From an uncultured Pelagibacteraceae bacterium (GTDB lineage Bacteria > Pseudomonadota > Alphaproteobacteria > Pelagibacterales > Pelagibacteraceae): a stretch of DNA of 64,000 bases. The translations under genes were made by a program, and so were the position numbers. The DNA is taken from contig CACHJN010000003.1 of the NCBI GenBank assembly GCA_902580115.1, positions 1-64,000 on the forward strand, in the 5' to 3' direction. Of the stretch, positions 8,018-15,805 are shown piece after piece; position 1 is the first letter of the stretch; the number at the start of each line of letters is the position of its first letter. The notes beneath the pieces were generated by a model. It was given only the letters and a program-made list of their open reading frames with translations. It was not told the DNA's origin and did not search any database.

Positions 8018-9634
8018 TTAGTTTTTTTGCGAAAGTATATATTTTGAAGAAAATATTATGAGGATAGTTGCCCAACTAATAAGAAATAAAGAAGGTAATG
8101 CCGCAGCTTCTAATAAGTCTTGAGAAGCATAGATATATGCTTGTGTAGCAAAAGTTTCAAAATTAAAAGGCCTTAATATCATTGTCATTGGTAATTCTTT
8201 TATAATCTCCAGCGAAATTAGAACAATTATTAAGATTATGTTGTTTTTTAAATACGGAACATGAATGCTTGAAAAAGTTTTAATTTTTGAATACCCAAGT
8301 AAGTACGCACTTTCGTCAATTGAATTATTTATTTTCTCATAACTTGATTTAATCCCATTAAAAGAAAGGGAAAAAAATCTAATAAAATATGCAAGAACTA
8401 AACCGAAAATTGATCCTATAAATAATTTTTTAATATTTCCTAAACTTGTATTTTCACTCATTAATTCACTAAAATTGCTAAATAAAGTTATAAAGGCTAC
8501 AGCTAAAATCACACCCGGAATAGCATACCCTGAAATTGAGAAATTGGTTAAATAATTTAAAATTTTACTTTTGGATATCCTGCTTCCATAATTAATAAAT
8601 AATGAAATAAATACTAATACTATACTAGCCAGACCAACCAAATACATTGTATTTAAATTTATTTTCAAAATATTAATGTCTTGGATATATTTTGGAAATT
8701 TTAAAGTCCAATAGATCATCTGTGAAACTGGAAAAATAAAACTTATAAAAAATAATAAAAAACAAAAAGAAAAAGCTAACAAAGATTTTTTTCCACTTAG
8801 TTTAATTTTATTAATTGGTTTAAAACCTCTACTAGGTTGATGATATTTGGCCTCTTTCCTTGAATAAATTTCTATGGATAACAGTAGAAAAACAAACAGC
8901 AATAAAATAAAAGAAATTTGGTTAGCTAAATTTAAATCATCAAAAGATAACCAAGAATTATATATTCCAGTAGTTAGAGTTGAAACGCTAAATATTGATA
9001 CTGTTCCAAAATCGGACAAACACTCCATAGCAACTAAGGCTAAACCTGCAATAATTGCTGGTCTGGCAGAAGGTAAAATTATTTTAAATAAAGTTTCTCT
9101 TTCAGATAAACCTAAGTTTTGACCTACCTCTATATAGTTGTTTGATTGATAGAAAAATGATGATCTTGTTAAAACGTATACATAAGGAAACAAGGAAAAA
9201 CTAATAGCTATAATTGATCCTAATATTCCATCTAGTTTTGGTATATGAGGGTTATAATTATATTCGCCAAACATGTTCGTGAGCATTGAATAAGCAGTTC
9301 CATAATTTTCAAAAAAAGCAATAATTGAAAATGCAAAAATGTAACCTGGCACTGCAAATGCTAATATCAGAGCCCAACTAAAAAAGTTACATAACGGAAA
9401 TTCGTAAAATGATATGAAATAAGCTGAAATTACACCTAATAAAAATGTTATAGATAAAACAAAAATTAAAATAATTAATGAATTATTTATATAGTCAAAA
9501 AGAAATGTATTCTTTAATATTGTTAGGTAATTACTAGTTTCTGAAAAAAAACTGAAGAATACAGTTATAACTGGCAAAGCCACAATTAGAGCAATTAAAA
9601 AGGAACTAAAGAACCAAAAGTTATACTTTGCCAT
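8018..9634 (-). CDS. fbpB: Ferric iron ABC transporter permease (fused two-domain)
   Basis: Inner-membrane permease of 538 aa made of two homologous halves of about six membrane segments each, the usual FbpB/SfuB/FutB architecture. The first half has an EAA-type loop (GQNLGLSERETLFKIILPSA) near residues 175-195, the second (AYLLGYSKIKTFSSIHVPYL) near 443-462. A charged linker (EIYSRKEAKYHQPSRGFKP) separates them near residue 255. It sits 14 bases after fbpA and 12 before fbpC, so the three form one transcription unit. Confidence 0.9.
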   Translation of the reverse strand: MAKYNFWFFSSFLIALIVALPVITVFFSFFSETSNYLTILKNTFLFDYINNSLIILIFVLSITFLLGVISAYFISFYEFPLCNFFSWALILAFAVPGYIFAFSIIAFFENYGTAYSMLTNMFGEYNYNPHIPKLDGILGSIIAISFSLFPYVYVLTRSSFFYQSNNYIEVGQNLGLSERETLFKIILPSARPAIIAGLALVAMECLSDFGTVSIFSVSTLTTGIYNSWLSFDDLNLANQISFILLLFVFLLLSIEIYSRKEAKYHQPSRGFKPINKIKLSGKKSLLAFSFCFLLFFISFIFPVSQMIYWTLKFPKYIQDINILKINLNTMYLVGLASIVLVFISLFINYGSRISKSKILNYLTNFSISGYAIPGVILAVAFITLFSNFSELMSENTSLGNIKKLFIGSIFGLVLAYFIRFFSLSFNGIKSSYEKINNSIDESAYLLGYSKIKTFSSIHVPYLKNNIILIIVLISLEIIKELPMTMILRPFNFETFATQAYIYASQDLLEAAALPSLFLISWATILIIFSSKYILSQKN

Positions 9635-9648
9635 TTATATATTTAATA

Positions 9649-10659
9649 TTATTTCCAACCTGCAGCTGTCATTACTTCTAATGCATCTGCTTGTCTATTG
9701 CCATAATTAACGACTTTAGTTGTTAAATCTTGTTTAAAATCTAAACCCATATTAACCACTAATGGATGGGGTGAAACCCCAGCAATCATCGGATACTCAT
9801 AAGTATTATTTACTATATGCTTTTGTGCTTCTTTACTTAGTAAAAATTCAACTAACTTAATTGCATTATCTTTGTTTGGTGCGCCTTTAACAAGTCCTGC
9901 GCCACTTATGTTCATGTGAGTTCCTCTATCGCCTTGATTTGGAAAAAAAGGTTTTACTTTTTTAGCTGCAGCTTGTTGCTCAGCACCTTTTTTGCCTGAT
10001 AACATAAGTGCTAAGTAATATGTATTAGCTACTGCAATATCGGCTTCTCCTGCTGCTACTGCAAGTATCTGCGCTCTGTCATTACCTTTTGGAGATCTAG
10101 CCATATTCGAAACTATTCCTTTTGACCACATTGCAACTTTACCTTTTCCATTATTTTTAATTAATGAAGCAACGAGTGATTGGTTATAAATATTGTTTGA
10201 AGCTCTTATTACTAATCTGCCTTTCCATTTAGGATCAGCTAAACTTTCATAAGTTAAACCTCTTAATTCTGCACGAGTAACTCTGTCTGGGGCAAAATAA
10301 ACAATTCTTGCTCTTTTAGCTATTCCAACCCATTTAGGAGTTCTAAAGTTACTTGGTACCGCAGTCTTGATTATTGAGCTTGTAAGTCCACCTTGTAAGT
10401 TATCCTTAAATGCTCCTAATCTTCCTGCATCAGCTGTTATATATAAGTCTGCTGTGCCGCCCTCTGCGATTATTCTTTTCTCTAATGCGCCTGATTTTCC
10501 AGATACAACATTTACTTTTATTCCTGTTTTAGCTGTAAATTTTTCATACAATTGAACATCTGAATCGTAATGTCTTGCACTGAATATATTTACTTCGTTA
10601 GCTAAAAGATTTCCAAAAACAAAAAATAATGCTGAAATTGCTAATATTATTTTTCTCAT
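9649..10659 (-). CDS. fbpA: Ferric iron ABC transporter substrate-binding protein
   Basis: Periplasmic Fe3+-binding protein (336 aa; FbpA/FutA/IdiA group). The signal peptide is about 20 residues and ends near LLANE. The mature chain starts with NIFSARHYDSDVQLYEKF, which holds the early Tyr of the iron site, and continues with GTADLYITADAGRL. The paired tyrosines in ANTYYLALM about two-thirds along match the iron-ligand tyrosines of this class. The ATG has a strong GGGGGA ribosome site 6 bases upstream. The gene heads the fbpABC run; a Fur box lies 48-66 bases upstream and a small hairpin (10688-10705) lies between. Iron repression by Fur is inferred from that site. Confidence 0.92.
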   Translation of the reverse strand: MRKIILAISALFFVFGNLLANEVNIFSARHYDSDVQLYEKFTAKTGIKVNVVSGKSGALEKRIIAEGGTADLYITADAGRLGAFKDNLQGGLTSSIIKTAVPSNFRTPKWVGIAKRARIVYFAPDRVTRAELRGLTYESLADPKWKGRLVIRASNNIYNQSLVASLIKNNGKGKVAMWSKGIVSNMARSPKGNDRAQILAVAAGEADIAVANTYYLALMLSGKKGAEQQAAAKKVKPFFPNQGDRGTHMNISGAGLVKGAPNKDNAIKLVEFLLSKEAQKHIVNNTYEYPMIAGVSPHPLVVNMGLDFKQDLTTKVVNYGNRQADALEVMTAAGWK

Positions 10660-10706
10660 TTATTTCCCCCGTTAGTTTTGCGAATGGTTCTCAATTATCT
10701 GAGAAT

Positions 10707-10725
10707 GAGAATAATTATCATTATC
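10707..10725 (-). promoter_or_regulatory. Fur box upstream of fbpA
   Basis: Read on the minus strand the 19 bases match the classical Fur consensus GATAATGATAATCATTATC at 17 positions. The first 12 match exactly. The site is 48 bases from the fbpA start codon, a fitting place to block a promoter. An extra GAGAAT (10701-10706) extends the repeat. Confidence 0.85.
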
Positions 10726-10765
10726 AATAATGTCGCACCATATACGGGAAAAATGATTTAGTTAA

Positions 10766-10906
10766 TTATTTTTTGATTAAAGTTTTTTTCTTAAAAAGAT
10801 AGTAGAAGTCTGACTGAAGGTTATTTTTTGGCTTTAGCAAGCTAGTTTTAAGCTTACCGTACTTAAGCTCTTTAGCGTTTTTAATTCTTGAAGCTAAGAT
10901 TCTCAT
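10766..10906 (-). CDS. Possible small ORF, 46 codons
   Basis: An ATG-started minus-strand frame with no internal stop, encoding a basic 46-residue peptide that begins MRILASRIKNAKELKYG and ends FKKKTLIKK. It lies upstream of the Fur box in the largest intergenic gap. No clear ribosome-binding site precedes it. Its start codon is within an imperfect palindrome (GATTCGTCTCAT/ATGAGAATC). I do not recognise the peptide. Chance openness is possible, and the same DNA could instead be the leader of the divergent symporter gene. Confidence 0.3.
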   Translation of the reverse strand: MRILASRIKNAKELKYGKLKTSLLKPKNNLQSDFYYLFKKKTLIKK

Positions 10907-10942
10907 ATGAGACGAATCTATCATAAGTTGAGTTGAGCACAA

Positions 10943-10972
10943 CCCAAGATTGTTTCATTTTGGGCCCTTTTT
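10943..10972 (+). terminator. Terminator-like hairpin in the symporter leader
   Basis: CCCAAGA (10943-10949) pairs with TTTTGGG (10958-10964) around an 8-base loop, followed by CCC and five T. It lies about 35 bases before the symporter GTG. If it works as a terminator it would end transcription just ahead of that gene, so it could be an attenuator. The three C between stem and T run weaken the case. Confidence 0.35.
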
Positions 10973-10978
10973 CTGTAT

Positions 10979-10995
10979 ATGTTACATAGTAACAT
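10979..10995. promoter_or_regulatory. Perfect palindrome before the BASS symporter
   Basis: ATGTTAC-ATA-GTAACAT is a perfect 7-3-7 inverted repeat directly before the ribosome site of the symporter gene. Its central 15 bases match 12 of 15 positions of TGTTATATTATAACA, the Zur-type palindrome before znuA in this window. It could be an operator or an RNA hairpin that hides the ribosome site. Confidence 0.4.
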
Positions 10996-11007
10996 CGGGA
11001 GAAATAA

Positions 11008-11853
11008 GTGGAAATCGCAAAAAGTATAGCGCCGATATGTTTGGCTATAATCATGTTTGGTCTTGGACTAGGTTTAACAGCTCAAGATTTTTTAAGAGTA
11101 ATAAAAAATCCTAAAGATTTTCTTATAGGCTTTTTATCACAAGTTATTCTTCTTCCTATTGTAGCTATTATCTTAATAAGTTTAATTGCGTTACCTGTAG
11201 AAATTGCTATGGGTGTCATGGTTATTGCGGCAGCACCAGGTGGAGTAACTTCAAACATATTAACTAAATTTGCTGATGGAGATGTTGCTTTATCAGTAAC
11301 ATTAACTGCTGTTGTAAGCTTACTAAGTATAATTATTGTCCCTTTGATAGTGTTTAATTCAGCTAATTATTTAGGTATTGAAATAGTTAAAGAAATTTCA
11401 ATGCTAAATATTGCGCTTAAAATGTTTTTTGTAGTAACCGTGCCAGTGCTTTTTGGAATGATTGTTAGAAGTTTAATGACTGATTTTATAATATCTAAAA
11501 CTTTATTAGTTCAAAGGCTATCAGTAATATTATTTTTAATTGTTTTTATATCTATTTGGGTTGAGGAATGGGACAGAATAATTAGTTTTATTACAAGAGC
11601 AGGTTTAATATCTTTGCTGCTAAATCTAACTATGATTTTCTTAGGTTATTATATTGCTAAAATGTTTGCTTCAGGAATTCCCCAGAGAAAATGTATTTCT
11701 CTTGAATGCGGTTTACAAAATGGAACATTAGCTGTATTTGTAGCAACTCAGTTATTTGATGATATTGTGTTTATGGTTCCTACAGCTGCATATGCATTGA
11801 TTATGTTTGTGACGTCAATCATTTTTGTTCTTTTTGTTAGAAAAATTAATTAA
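11008..11853 (+). CDS. Bile acid:sodium symporter (BASS) family transporter
   Basis: Inner-membrane secondary transporter (281 aa) with about 9-10 hydrophobic segments. The family hallmark APGGVTSNILTKFADGD near residue 74 and the preceding LLPIVAIILISL segment identify the BASS/SBF fold; it uses Na+ to import organic anions. The start is GTG at 11008, supported by a GGGAGA ribosome site 6 bases upstream. The substrate is not evident: family members carry bile acids, pyruvate, pantoate and others. A roughly 350-base leader region with a terminator-like hairpin and a palindrome precedes it. The stop is one base from the convergent proW stop. Confidence 0.85.
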   Translation: MEIAKSIAPICLAIIMFGLGLGLTAQDFLRVIKNPKDFLIGFLSQVILLPIVAIILISLIALPVEIAMGVMVIAAAPGGVTSNILTKFADGDVALSVTLTAVVSLLSIIIVPLIVFNSANYLGIEIVKEISMLNIALKMFFVVTVPVLFGMIVRSLMTDFIISKTLLVQRLSVILFLIVFISIWVEEWDRIISFITRAGLISLLLNLTMIFLGYYIAKMFASGIPQRKCISLECGLQNGTLAVFVATQLFDDIVFMVPTAAYALIMFVTSIIFVLFVRKIN

Positions 11854-11854
11854 A

Positions 11855-12721
11855 TTATCTAGATTTAATGTTATCTTGAGGAATAATTTTTTGGGTTATT
11901 CTATCTAAAATAATTGCTAATATAACAATACCAGTTCCTCCAACAACAGCTCCACCAATATCTAACCTACCTAATGCAACGTATACAGTTAATCCTAACC
12001 CCCCTGCTCCAATTAGTGCAGCTATAACTACCATTGATAAAGCTAACATTAATGTTTGGTTAACCCCAGCCATAATAGTCTTCATTGCTAAAGGAATTTC
12101 TATTTTAGTTAATATTAAAAATCTTGATAAACCTAAGCTCGCACCAGCTTCTTTAAATCCTTTACCAACTTGTCTAATTCCTAAGTTCGTTAGTCTAACA
12201 ATTGGTGGCAAAGCAAATACAATAGTTGCAACCACACCCGGTGTCAGCCCTACTCCAAATAACATCACAACAGGAATTAAATAAACAAAACTTGGTATAG
12301 TTTGCATTATATCGAGTATAGGCCTTAATATAGTTTCAAATAAATTACTTCGTGATGCAACAATTCCCAAAGGTATTCCAATTATCATACAAAAGATAAC
12401 TGCTGTAAAAATCATTGCTAAAGTTGTCATTGTTTCTTGCCACAAATCAACAAGGTCAATAAAAATTAAACTTAATGCTGATAATAATGCAAATTTTAAT
12501 CCATTGGTTTTGAATGCAAAAGCCATGAATATAAGAATTACTATCGGAAATGGTATGAAGTTAAATAATGTGTCTAAACCGTTTAAAACTGAGTCTATTG
12601 GAGCTGATAACTTTTTAAAGAGTGGTCGTTGCATGAACAACCACTCCTTAATATGTTTTTCAATCCATTCTGCTATCGGAACGTATACTTCGTAGTCAGA
12701 TGGTGAAAGTTTTAAGCTCAC
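11855..12721 (-). CDS. proW: Glycine betaine/proline ABC transporter permease ProW
   Basis: Permease subunit (288 aa) of the quaternary-amine importer family (ProU/OpuA). An amphipathic N-terminus (SPSDYEVYVPIAEWIEKHIKEW) is followed by the membrane core, with an EAA loop (FKEAGASLGLSRFLILTKIE) near residues 188-207. The first codon is GTG; no in-frame ATG fits the conserved N-terminus. It begins 11 bases after proX. Usually a ProV ATPase gene is adjacent, but here none is found, since the next gene faces the other way. The ATPase must be encoded elsewhere or shared. Confidence 0.88.
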   Translation of the reverse strand: MSLKLSPSDYEVYVPIAEWIEKHIKEWLFMQRPLFKKLSAPIDSVLNGLDTLFNFIPFPIVILIFMAFAFKTNGLKFALLSALSLIFIDLVDLWQETMTTLAMIFTAVIFCMIIGIPLGIVASRSNLFETILRPILDIMQTIPSFVYLIPVVMLFGVGLTPGVVATIVFALPPIVRLTNLGIRQVGKGFKEAGASLGLSRFLILTKIEIPLAMKTIMAGVNQTLMLALSMVVIAALIGAGGLGLTVYVALGRLDIGGAVVGGTGIVILAIILDRITQKIIPQDNIKSR

Positions 12722-12732
12722 TTACCTAAAAC

Positions 12733-13674
12733 TTATTTTATCCAACTGTCGAACGTACTTTGGTTCGCTTTAATCCACTCCTTAGCATGCTTCTTGATTG
12801 CTCTTTCGCTTTTCTCACCAGCATTCATCTTCATGTTTTGTGCTGCGATATCCGCTAGTGGAATAGATGCTTTAGAAAGCATTTTTTTCACTTTTGGATT
12901 AGCTTTTAAGAAATCAGAGTTAGCTGCTGGACGAATATCATCAGCACCAAAACCCATATTTATTTTAGATTTTGTTGCATTTGATACTGCTACTTTTTTT
13001 GTAGCGCTGTATGGAACTTCTATCCAAACAACATCTTGTCCAAGTTTTAAAGCACCAACTGTCCAATTCGGTGTCCAAGTATAAAATAATACTGGCTTAC
13101 CGTTTTTATATTTAGCCACTACGTCAGCCATTGAAGCAGAGTAGTCAGCTTTTACTGGATTTATAAAGTCACCTAAACCTAGTTCAGCAAAGTGTTTTGT
13201 GATTTGTTTCTCACATCCCCAACCTGGAGGGCAAGCTACCATGTCTGCTTTACCGTCACCATTTGAGTCAAATTTTGCTGCGTGTTTTTTAATATCCATT
13301 ACGCTTTTGATACCAAGGCTGTCAGCTGATTTTTTGTCGATCAGGTAACCTTGTAAGCCACCTTTTTTCATTACATAACCAACTTTTTTAACTTTACCTT
13401 TAGCTTCTTTGATATATCCATCGTGAGTTCCAAACCAACCGTTTACCCATAGGTCAAGATCTCCTGCTGCTGCTGCAACGTAAAATACTGAAGGCTTAAT
13501 TGCTTTAGGCTCAGTTACTTTGTAGCCCATTTTTTCCAAAGCTTGTTTGTATATTTCAGCTTGGAAATAACCAGTATCCCAGTTTGCTTTAGCCATTTTG
13601 ATTTCGTTAGCATTAACTGCTTTTGTTATGAACAAAGCTGCAATCATTGCTACGATAATTTTAAAATGTTTCAT
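12733..13674 (-). CDS. proX: Glycine betaine-binding periplasmic protein ProX
   Basis: Periplasmic substrate-binding protein (313 aa) with a signal peptide ending near NAN (residue 22). The tryptophans that cage the quaternary ammonium group in the OpuAC/ProX fold are visible: W in AKANWDTGYFQAE, in CPPGWGCEK and in FYTWTPNWT. The acidic loop FDSNGDGKADMVACPPGWGC resembles the Ca-site-like loop of E. coli ProX, and two cysteines there could form a disulfide. AAGG AG-type ribosome site (AAGGAG) 7 bases before the ATG. It heads a two-gene unit with proW. The likely ligand is glycine betaine, proline betaine or a related osmolyte such as DMSP. Confidence 0.9.
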   Translation of the reverse strand: MKHFKIIVAMIAALFITKAVNANEIKMAKANWDTGYFQAEIYKQALEKMGYKVTEPKAIKPSVFYVAAAAGDLDLWVNGWFGTHDGYIKEAKGKVKKVGYVMKKGGLQGYLIDKKSADSLGIKSVMDIKKHAAKFDSNGDGKADMVACPPGWGCEKQITKHFAELGLGDFINPVKADYSASMADVVAKYKNGKPVLFYTWTPNWTVGALKLGQDVVWIEVPYSATKKVAVSNATKSKINMGFGADDIRPAANSDFLKANPKVKKMLSKASIPLADIAAQNMKMNAGEKSERAIKKHAKEWIKANQSTFDSWIK

Positions 13675-13775
13675 GTATACTCCTTATTTTTTTAAAAAAA
13701 CTAGCACGTATAATTAGTAAATGTAACCGTAATACAACTAAAAGGTGAATTATAATCAGCTAAAATGGGGGAAAA

Positions 13776-14174
13776 TTAAGTTTTTTTACACTTTTTGCAT
13801 AATCCGAAAAATTCAAGATTATACTTTTTATATTTCATGCCAGATTTATCCTCAAAGCTATTTAAGAAATTAGAAAGTTTATTGTTTGCAATTTCAGTGA
13901 CTTTTTCACAAATCTCACAAATTGAAAAGGCAGTAGCTTTAGATACTTCACAATTAGAACTTTTACAGGCTACGAATGCATTTTTACTTTCCACTTTATG
14001 AATTTTGCCAAGCTTAATTAATTTTTCTAAGGCTCTATAAACTTGTAAAGGTGCTTTGATACCTTTTTTTTGAACATTAAATAAAATTGAATAAGCTTTT
14101 AAAGGTTCTTTGGCTTTTTCAATAATATCTAAAATTATTTTTTGATTTTTAGAAAGAGTTTGTATTTGAGCCAT
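13776..14174 (-). CDS. zur: Zinc uptake regulator Zur (Fur family)
   Basis: Fur-family metalloregulator of about 132 aa. An N-terminal winged helix (KNQKIILDIIEKAKEPLKAY to VYRALEKLIKLGKIHKVES) is followed by a C-terminal metal/dimer domain with cysteine pairs in CEICEK and GLCKKCKK plus CKSSNC. It ends the znuC-znuB-zur unit, so zinc rather than iron is the likely signal. I place the start at the ATG at 14174; a TTG at 14189 is possible but would only add 5 residues. The tandem palindromes at 15773-15802 are its probable operators. Confidence 0.88.
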   Translation of the reverse strand: MAQIQTLSKNQKIILDIIEKAKEPLKAYSILFNVQKKGIKAPLQVYRALEKLIKLGKIHKVESKNAFVACKSSNCEVSKATAFSICEICEKVTEIANNKLSNFLNSFEDKSGMKYKKYNLEFFGLCKKCKKT

Positions 14175-14196
14175 ATTATATTTTACCAATTAACTT

Positions 14197-15000
14197 TCAT
14201 TTTTTCAATTCAGAAAATTTTTTTGTTTTAATAAGTGAAATTAAAAATAGTAGTAATGCTGCAGTTATTATTGAAGGACCAGATGCTGTATTAAATTCTA
14301 AAGAAGAAAACAATCCTATTAAGATTGATAATAATCCCCCAATTGTAGATAAAAGAGCCATTTGTATTGGATTACTTGATATATTTCTTGCTAGAGCGGC
14401 AGGAATAATTAACATTCCAGTTATTAAGAGCAGTCCGACTATTTTTATTGAAATAGCAATTATTGCTGCCATCAAAATTGTAAATATCGCATTATATCTG
14501 TCAGGGTTCATTCCTTCCGCTTTAGCTAAATCGTAATTTATTGTTGAAGCAAACAAAGGTTTCCAAATAATTTTTAAAATTATTAAGATAAATACACCAC
14601 CGCCCCAAATTACTAATAAATCACTTTGACTTACAGCTAATATATCGCCAAACAGTAATCCCATAACGTCAAATCTAATAGTTGTTAAAAATCCAATGAT
14701 TACAAGTCCTATTGCTAGTGATGAATGGGCTAATAAACCTAACAAAGCATCGTTAGGAAGATTTGTTTTAGTTTGTAATTGAAGAAGGAAAATAGATATA
14801 ACCGCTGATATTAAAAAAACTGATAAAGCAATATTTAGTTCAAATACCAAAGCCATAGTTACGCCTAATAAAGCTGAATGTGCAAGAGTGCCTGCAAAAA
14901 AAGACAATCTTCTCCAGATTACAAAGCATCCTATTGGACCTGTTATTAAAGCTATTCCAATTCCTGCAAGTAAAGCTCTTATAAAAAAATCATCAAGCAT
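14197..15000 (-). CDS. znuB: Zinc ABC transporter permease ZnuB
   Basis: Inner-membrane permease (267 aa) of the ABC-3 family, with about eight hydrophobic segments. Family traits are FIRALLAGIGIALITGPIGCF at the N-terminus and RRLSFFAGTLAHSALLGV, followed by LIITGMLIIPAALARN-like sequence near residue 195 (LLLITGMLIIPAALARN). It starts one base after the znuC stop and ends shortly before zur. With ZnuA and ZnuC it forms a high-affinity Zn2+ importer. Confidence 0.92.
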   Translation of the reverse strand: MLDDFFIRALLAGIGIALITGPIGCFVIWRRLSFFAGTLAHSALLGVTMALVFELNIALSVFLISAVISIFLLQLQTKTNLPNDALLGLLAHSSLAIGLVIIGFLTTIRFDVMGLLFGDILAVSQSDLLVIWGGGVFILIILKIIWKPLFASTINYDLAKAEGMNPDRYNAIFTILMAAIIAISIKIVGLLLITGMLIIPAALARNISSNPIQMALLSTIGGLLSILIGLFSSLEFNTASGPSIITAALLLFLISLIKTKKFSELKK

Positions 15001-15001
15001 A

Positions 15002-15748
15002 TTATTTTTGATCTATTGTTCCGTCTTGAGAATGTGTATGGTCATGTTTATGTTCATAAAAGGATAAGATATTTGAAGCTCTATCACCAAATAATTCCCT
15101 ATATTTGCTATCTTTCACGACATTATGTGGTGTTCCAGAACAACAGACATGTCCATTTAAGCATAATACATAATCAGTAGCAGACATTACTACATGCAAA
15201 TCATGCGAAATTAAAAGTATTCCACATTTCATTTTGTCTGAAATTTTTTTGATTAACTCATATAAGGCAATTTCACCTTTAAAATCGACACCCTGTACAG
15301 GTTCATCAAGCACTAATAATTCTGGTTGCTTAGAAATAGCTCTCGCTATCAATACTCTTTGAAACTCACCTCCAGATAAATTACTCAAACTTTTATTTTT
15401 TAAATGTTCAACGCCTGTTAAATTTAAAGCAATATTAATTTGATCTTGATTTAATTCTTCTGTCAAAGTCATAAAATCCGAAACTCTAATTGGTAAGGTC
15501 CAATCTATTGAGATTTTTTGAGGCACGTATCCAATTTTATTAGTGTATGTTTTAACTTTACCATCTATCTTTTTATATATTCCTAGTGCAATTTTTGCTG
15601 TTGTTGATTTTCCAGAACCATTTGGACCTATCAACGTAACTATTTCACCTTGTTTAACTTCAAATGAAACTCCTTTAACTAAAGATTTGTCATTCAAAGA
15701 AATGCCAGCATTTTCAACCTTAAGTAGTACCTTATTTTTATTTTCCAT
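15002..15748 (-). CDS. znuC: Zinc ABC transporter ATP-binding protein ZnuC
   Basis: Cytosolic ATPase of 248 aa for the zinc importer. Walker A GPNGSGKSTT is near residue 38, the signature LSGGEFQRVLIARA near 123, Walker B LLVLDEPVQGVD near 143 and the switch histidine in LISHDLHVV. The C-terminal tail is histidine-rich (YEHKHDHTHSQDG), typical of zinc-linked proteins. The ATG has an AGGA ribosome site 8 bases away. Promoter: a perfect minus-strand TATAAT (15783-15778) lies inside the proximal Zur palindrome, so repressor binding would cover the -10. Confidence 0.93.
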   Translation of the reverse strand: MENKNKVLLKVENAGISLNDKSLVKGVSFEVKQGEIVTLIGPNGSGKSTTAKIALGIYKKIDGKVKTYTNKIGYVPQKISIDWTLPIRVSDFMTLTEELNQDQINIALNLTGVEHLKNKSLSNLSGGEFQRVLIARAISKQPELLVLDEPVQGVDFKGEIALYELIKKISDKMKCGILLISHDLHVVMSATDYVLCLNGHVCCSGTPHNVVKDSKYRELFGDRASNILSFYEHKHDHTHSQDGTIDQK

Positions 15749-15772
15749 AATTAAATCCTTGACCTTAAATAT

Positions 15773-15802
15773 GTTATATTATAACAAACGTTATATTATA
15801 AC
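15773..15802. promoter_or_regulatory. Two tandem Zur-type operators between znuC and znuA
   Basis: The 13-base near-palindrome GTTATATTATAAC occurs twice, at 15773-15785 and 15790-15802, 17 bp centre to centre. It matches the alphaproteobacterial Zur palindrome (TGTTATA-n-TATAACA type). Each copy holds a -10-like hexamer on both strands (TATATT plus, TATAAT minus). The second copy ends 3 bases before the znuA ATG. Confidence 0.87.
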
Positions 15803-15805
15803 AAT

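Noticed and set aside
10741..11007. Known riboswitch (SAM-II/SAM-V, glycine, TPP) before the symporter
   Set aside because: I could not match any of the conserved core sequences of these classes as I remember them; a covariance-model search would decide.
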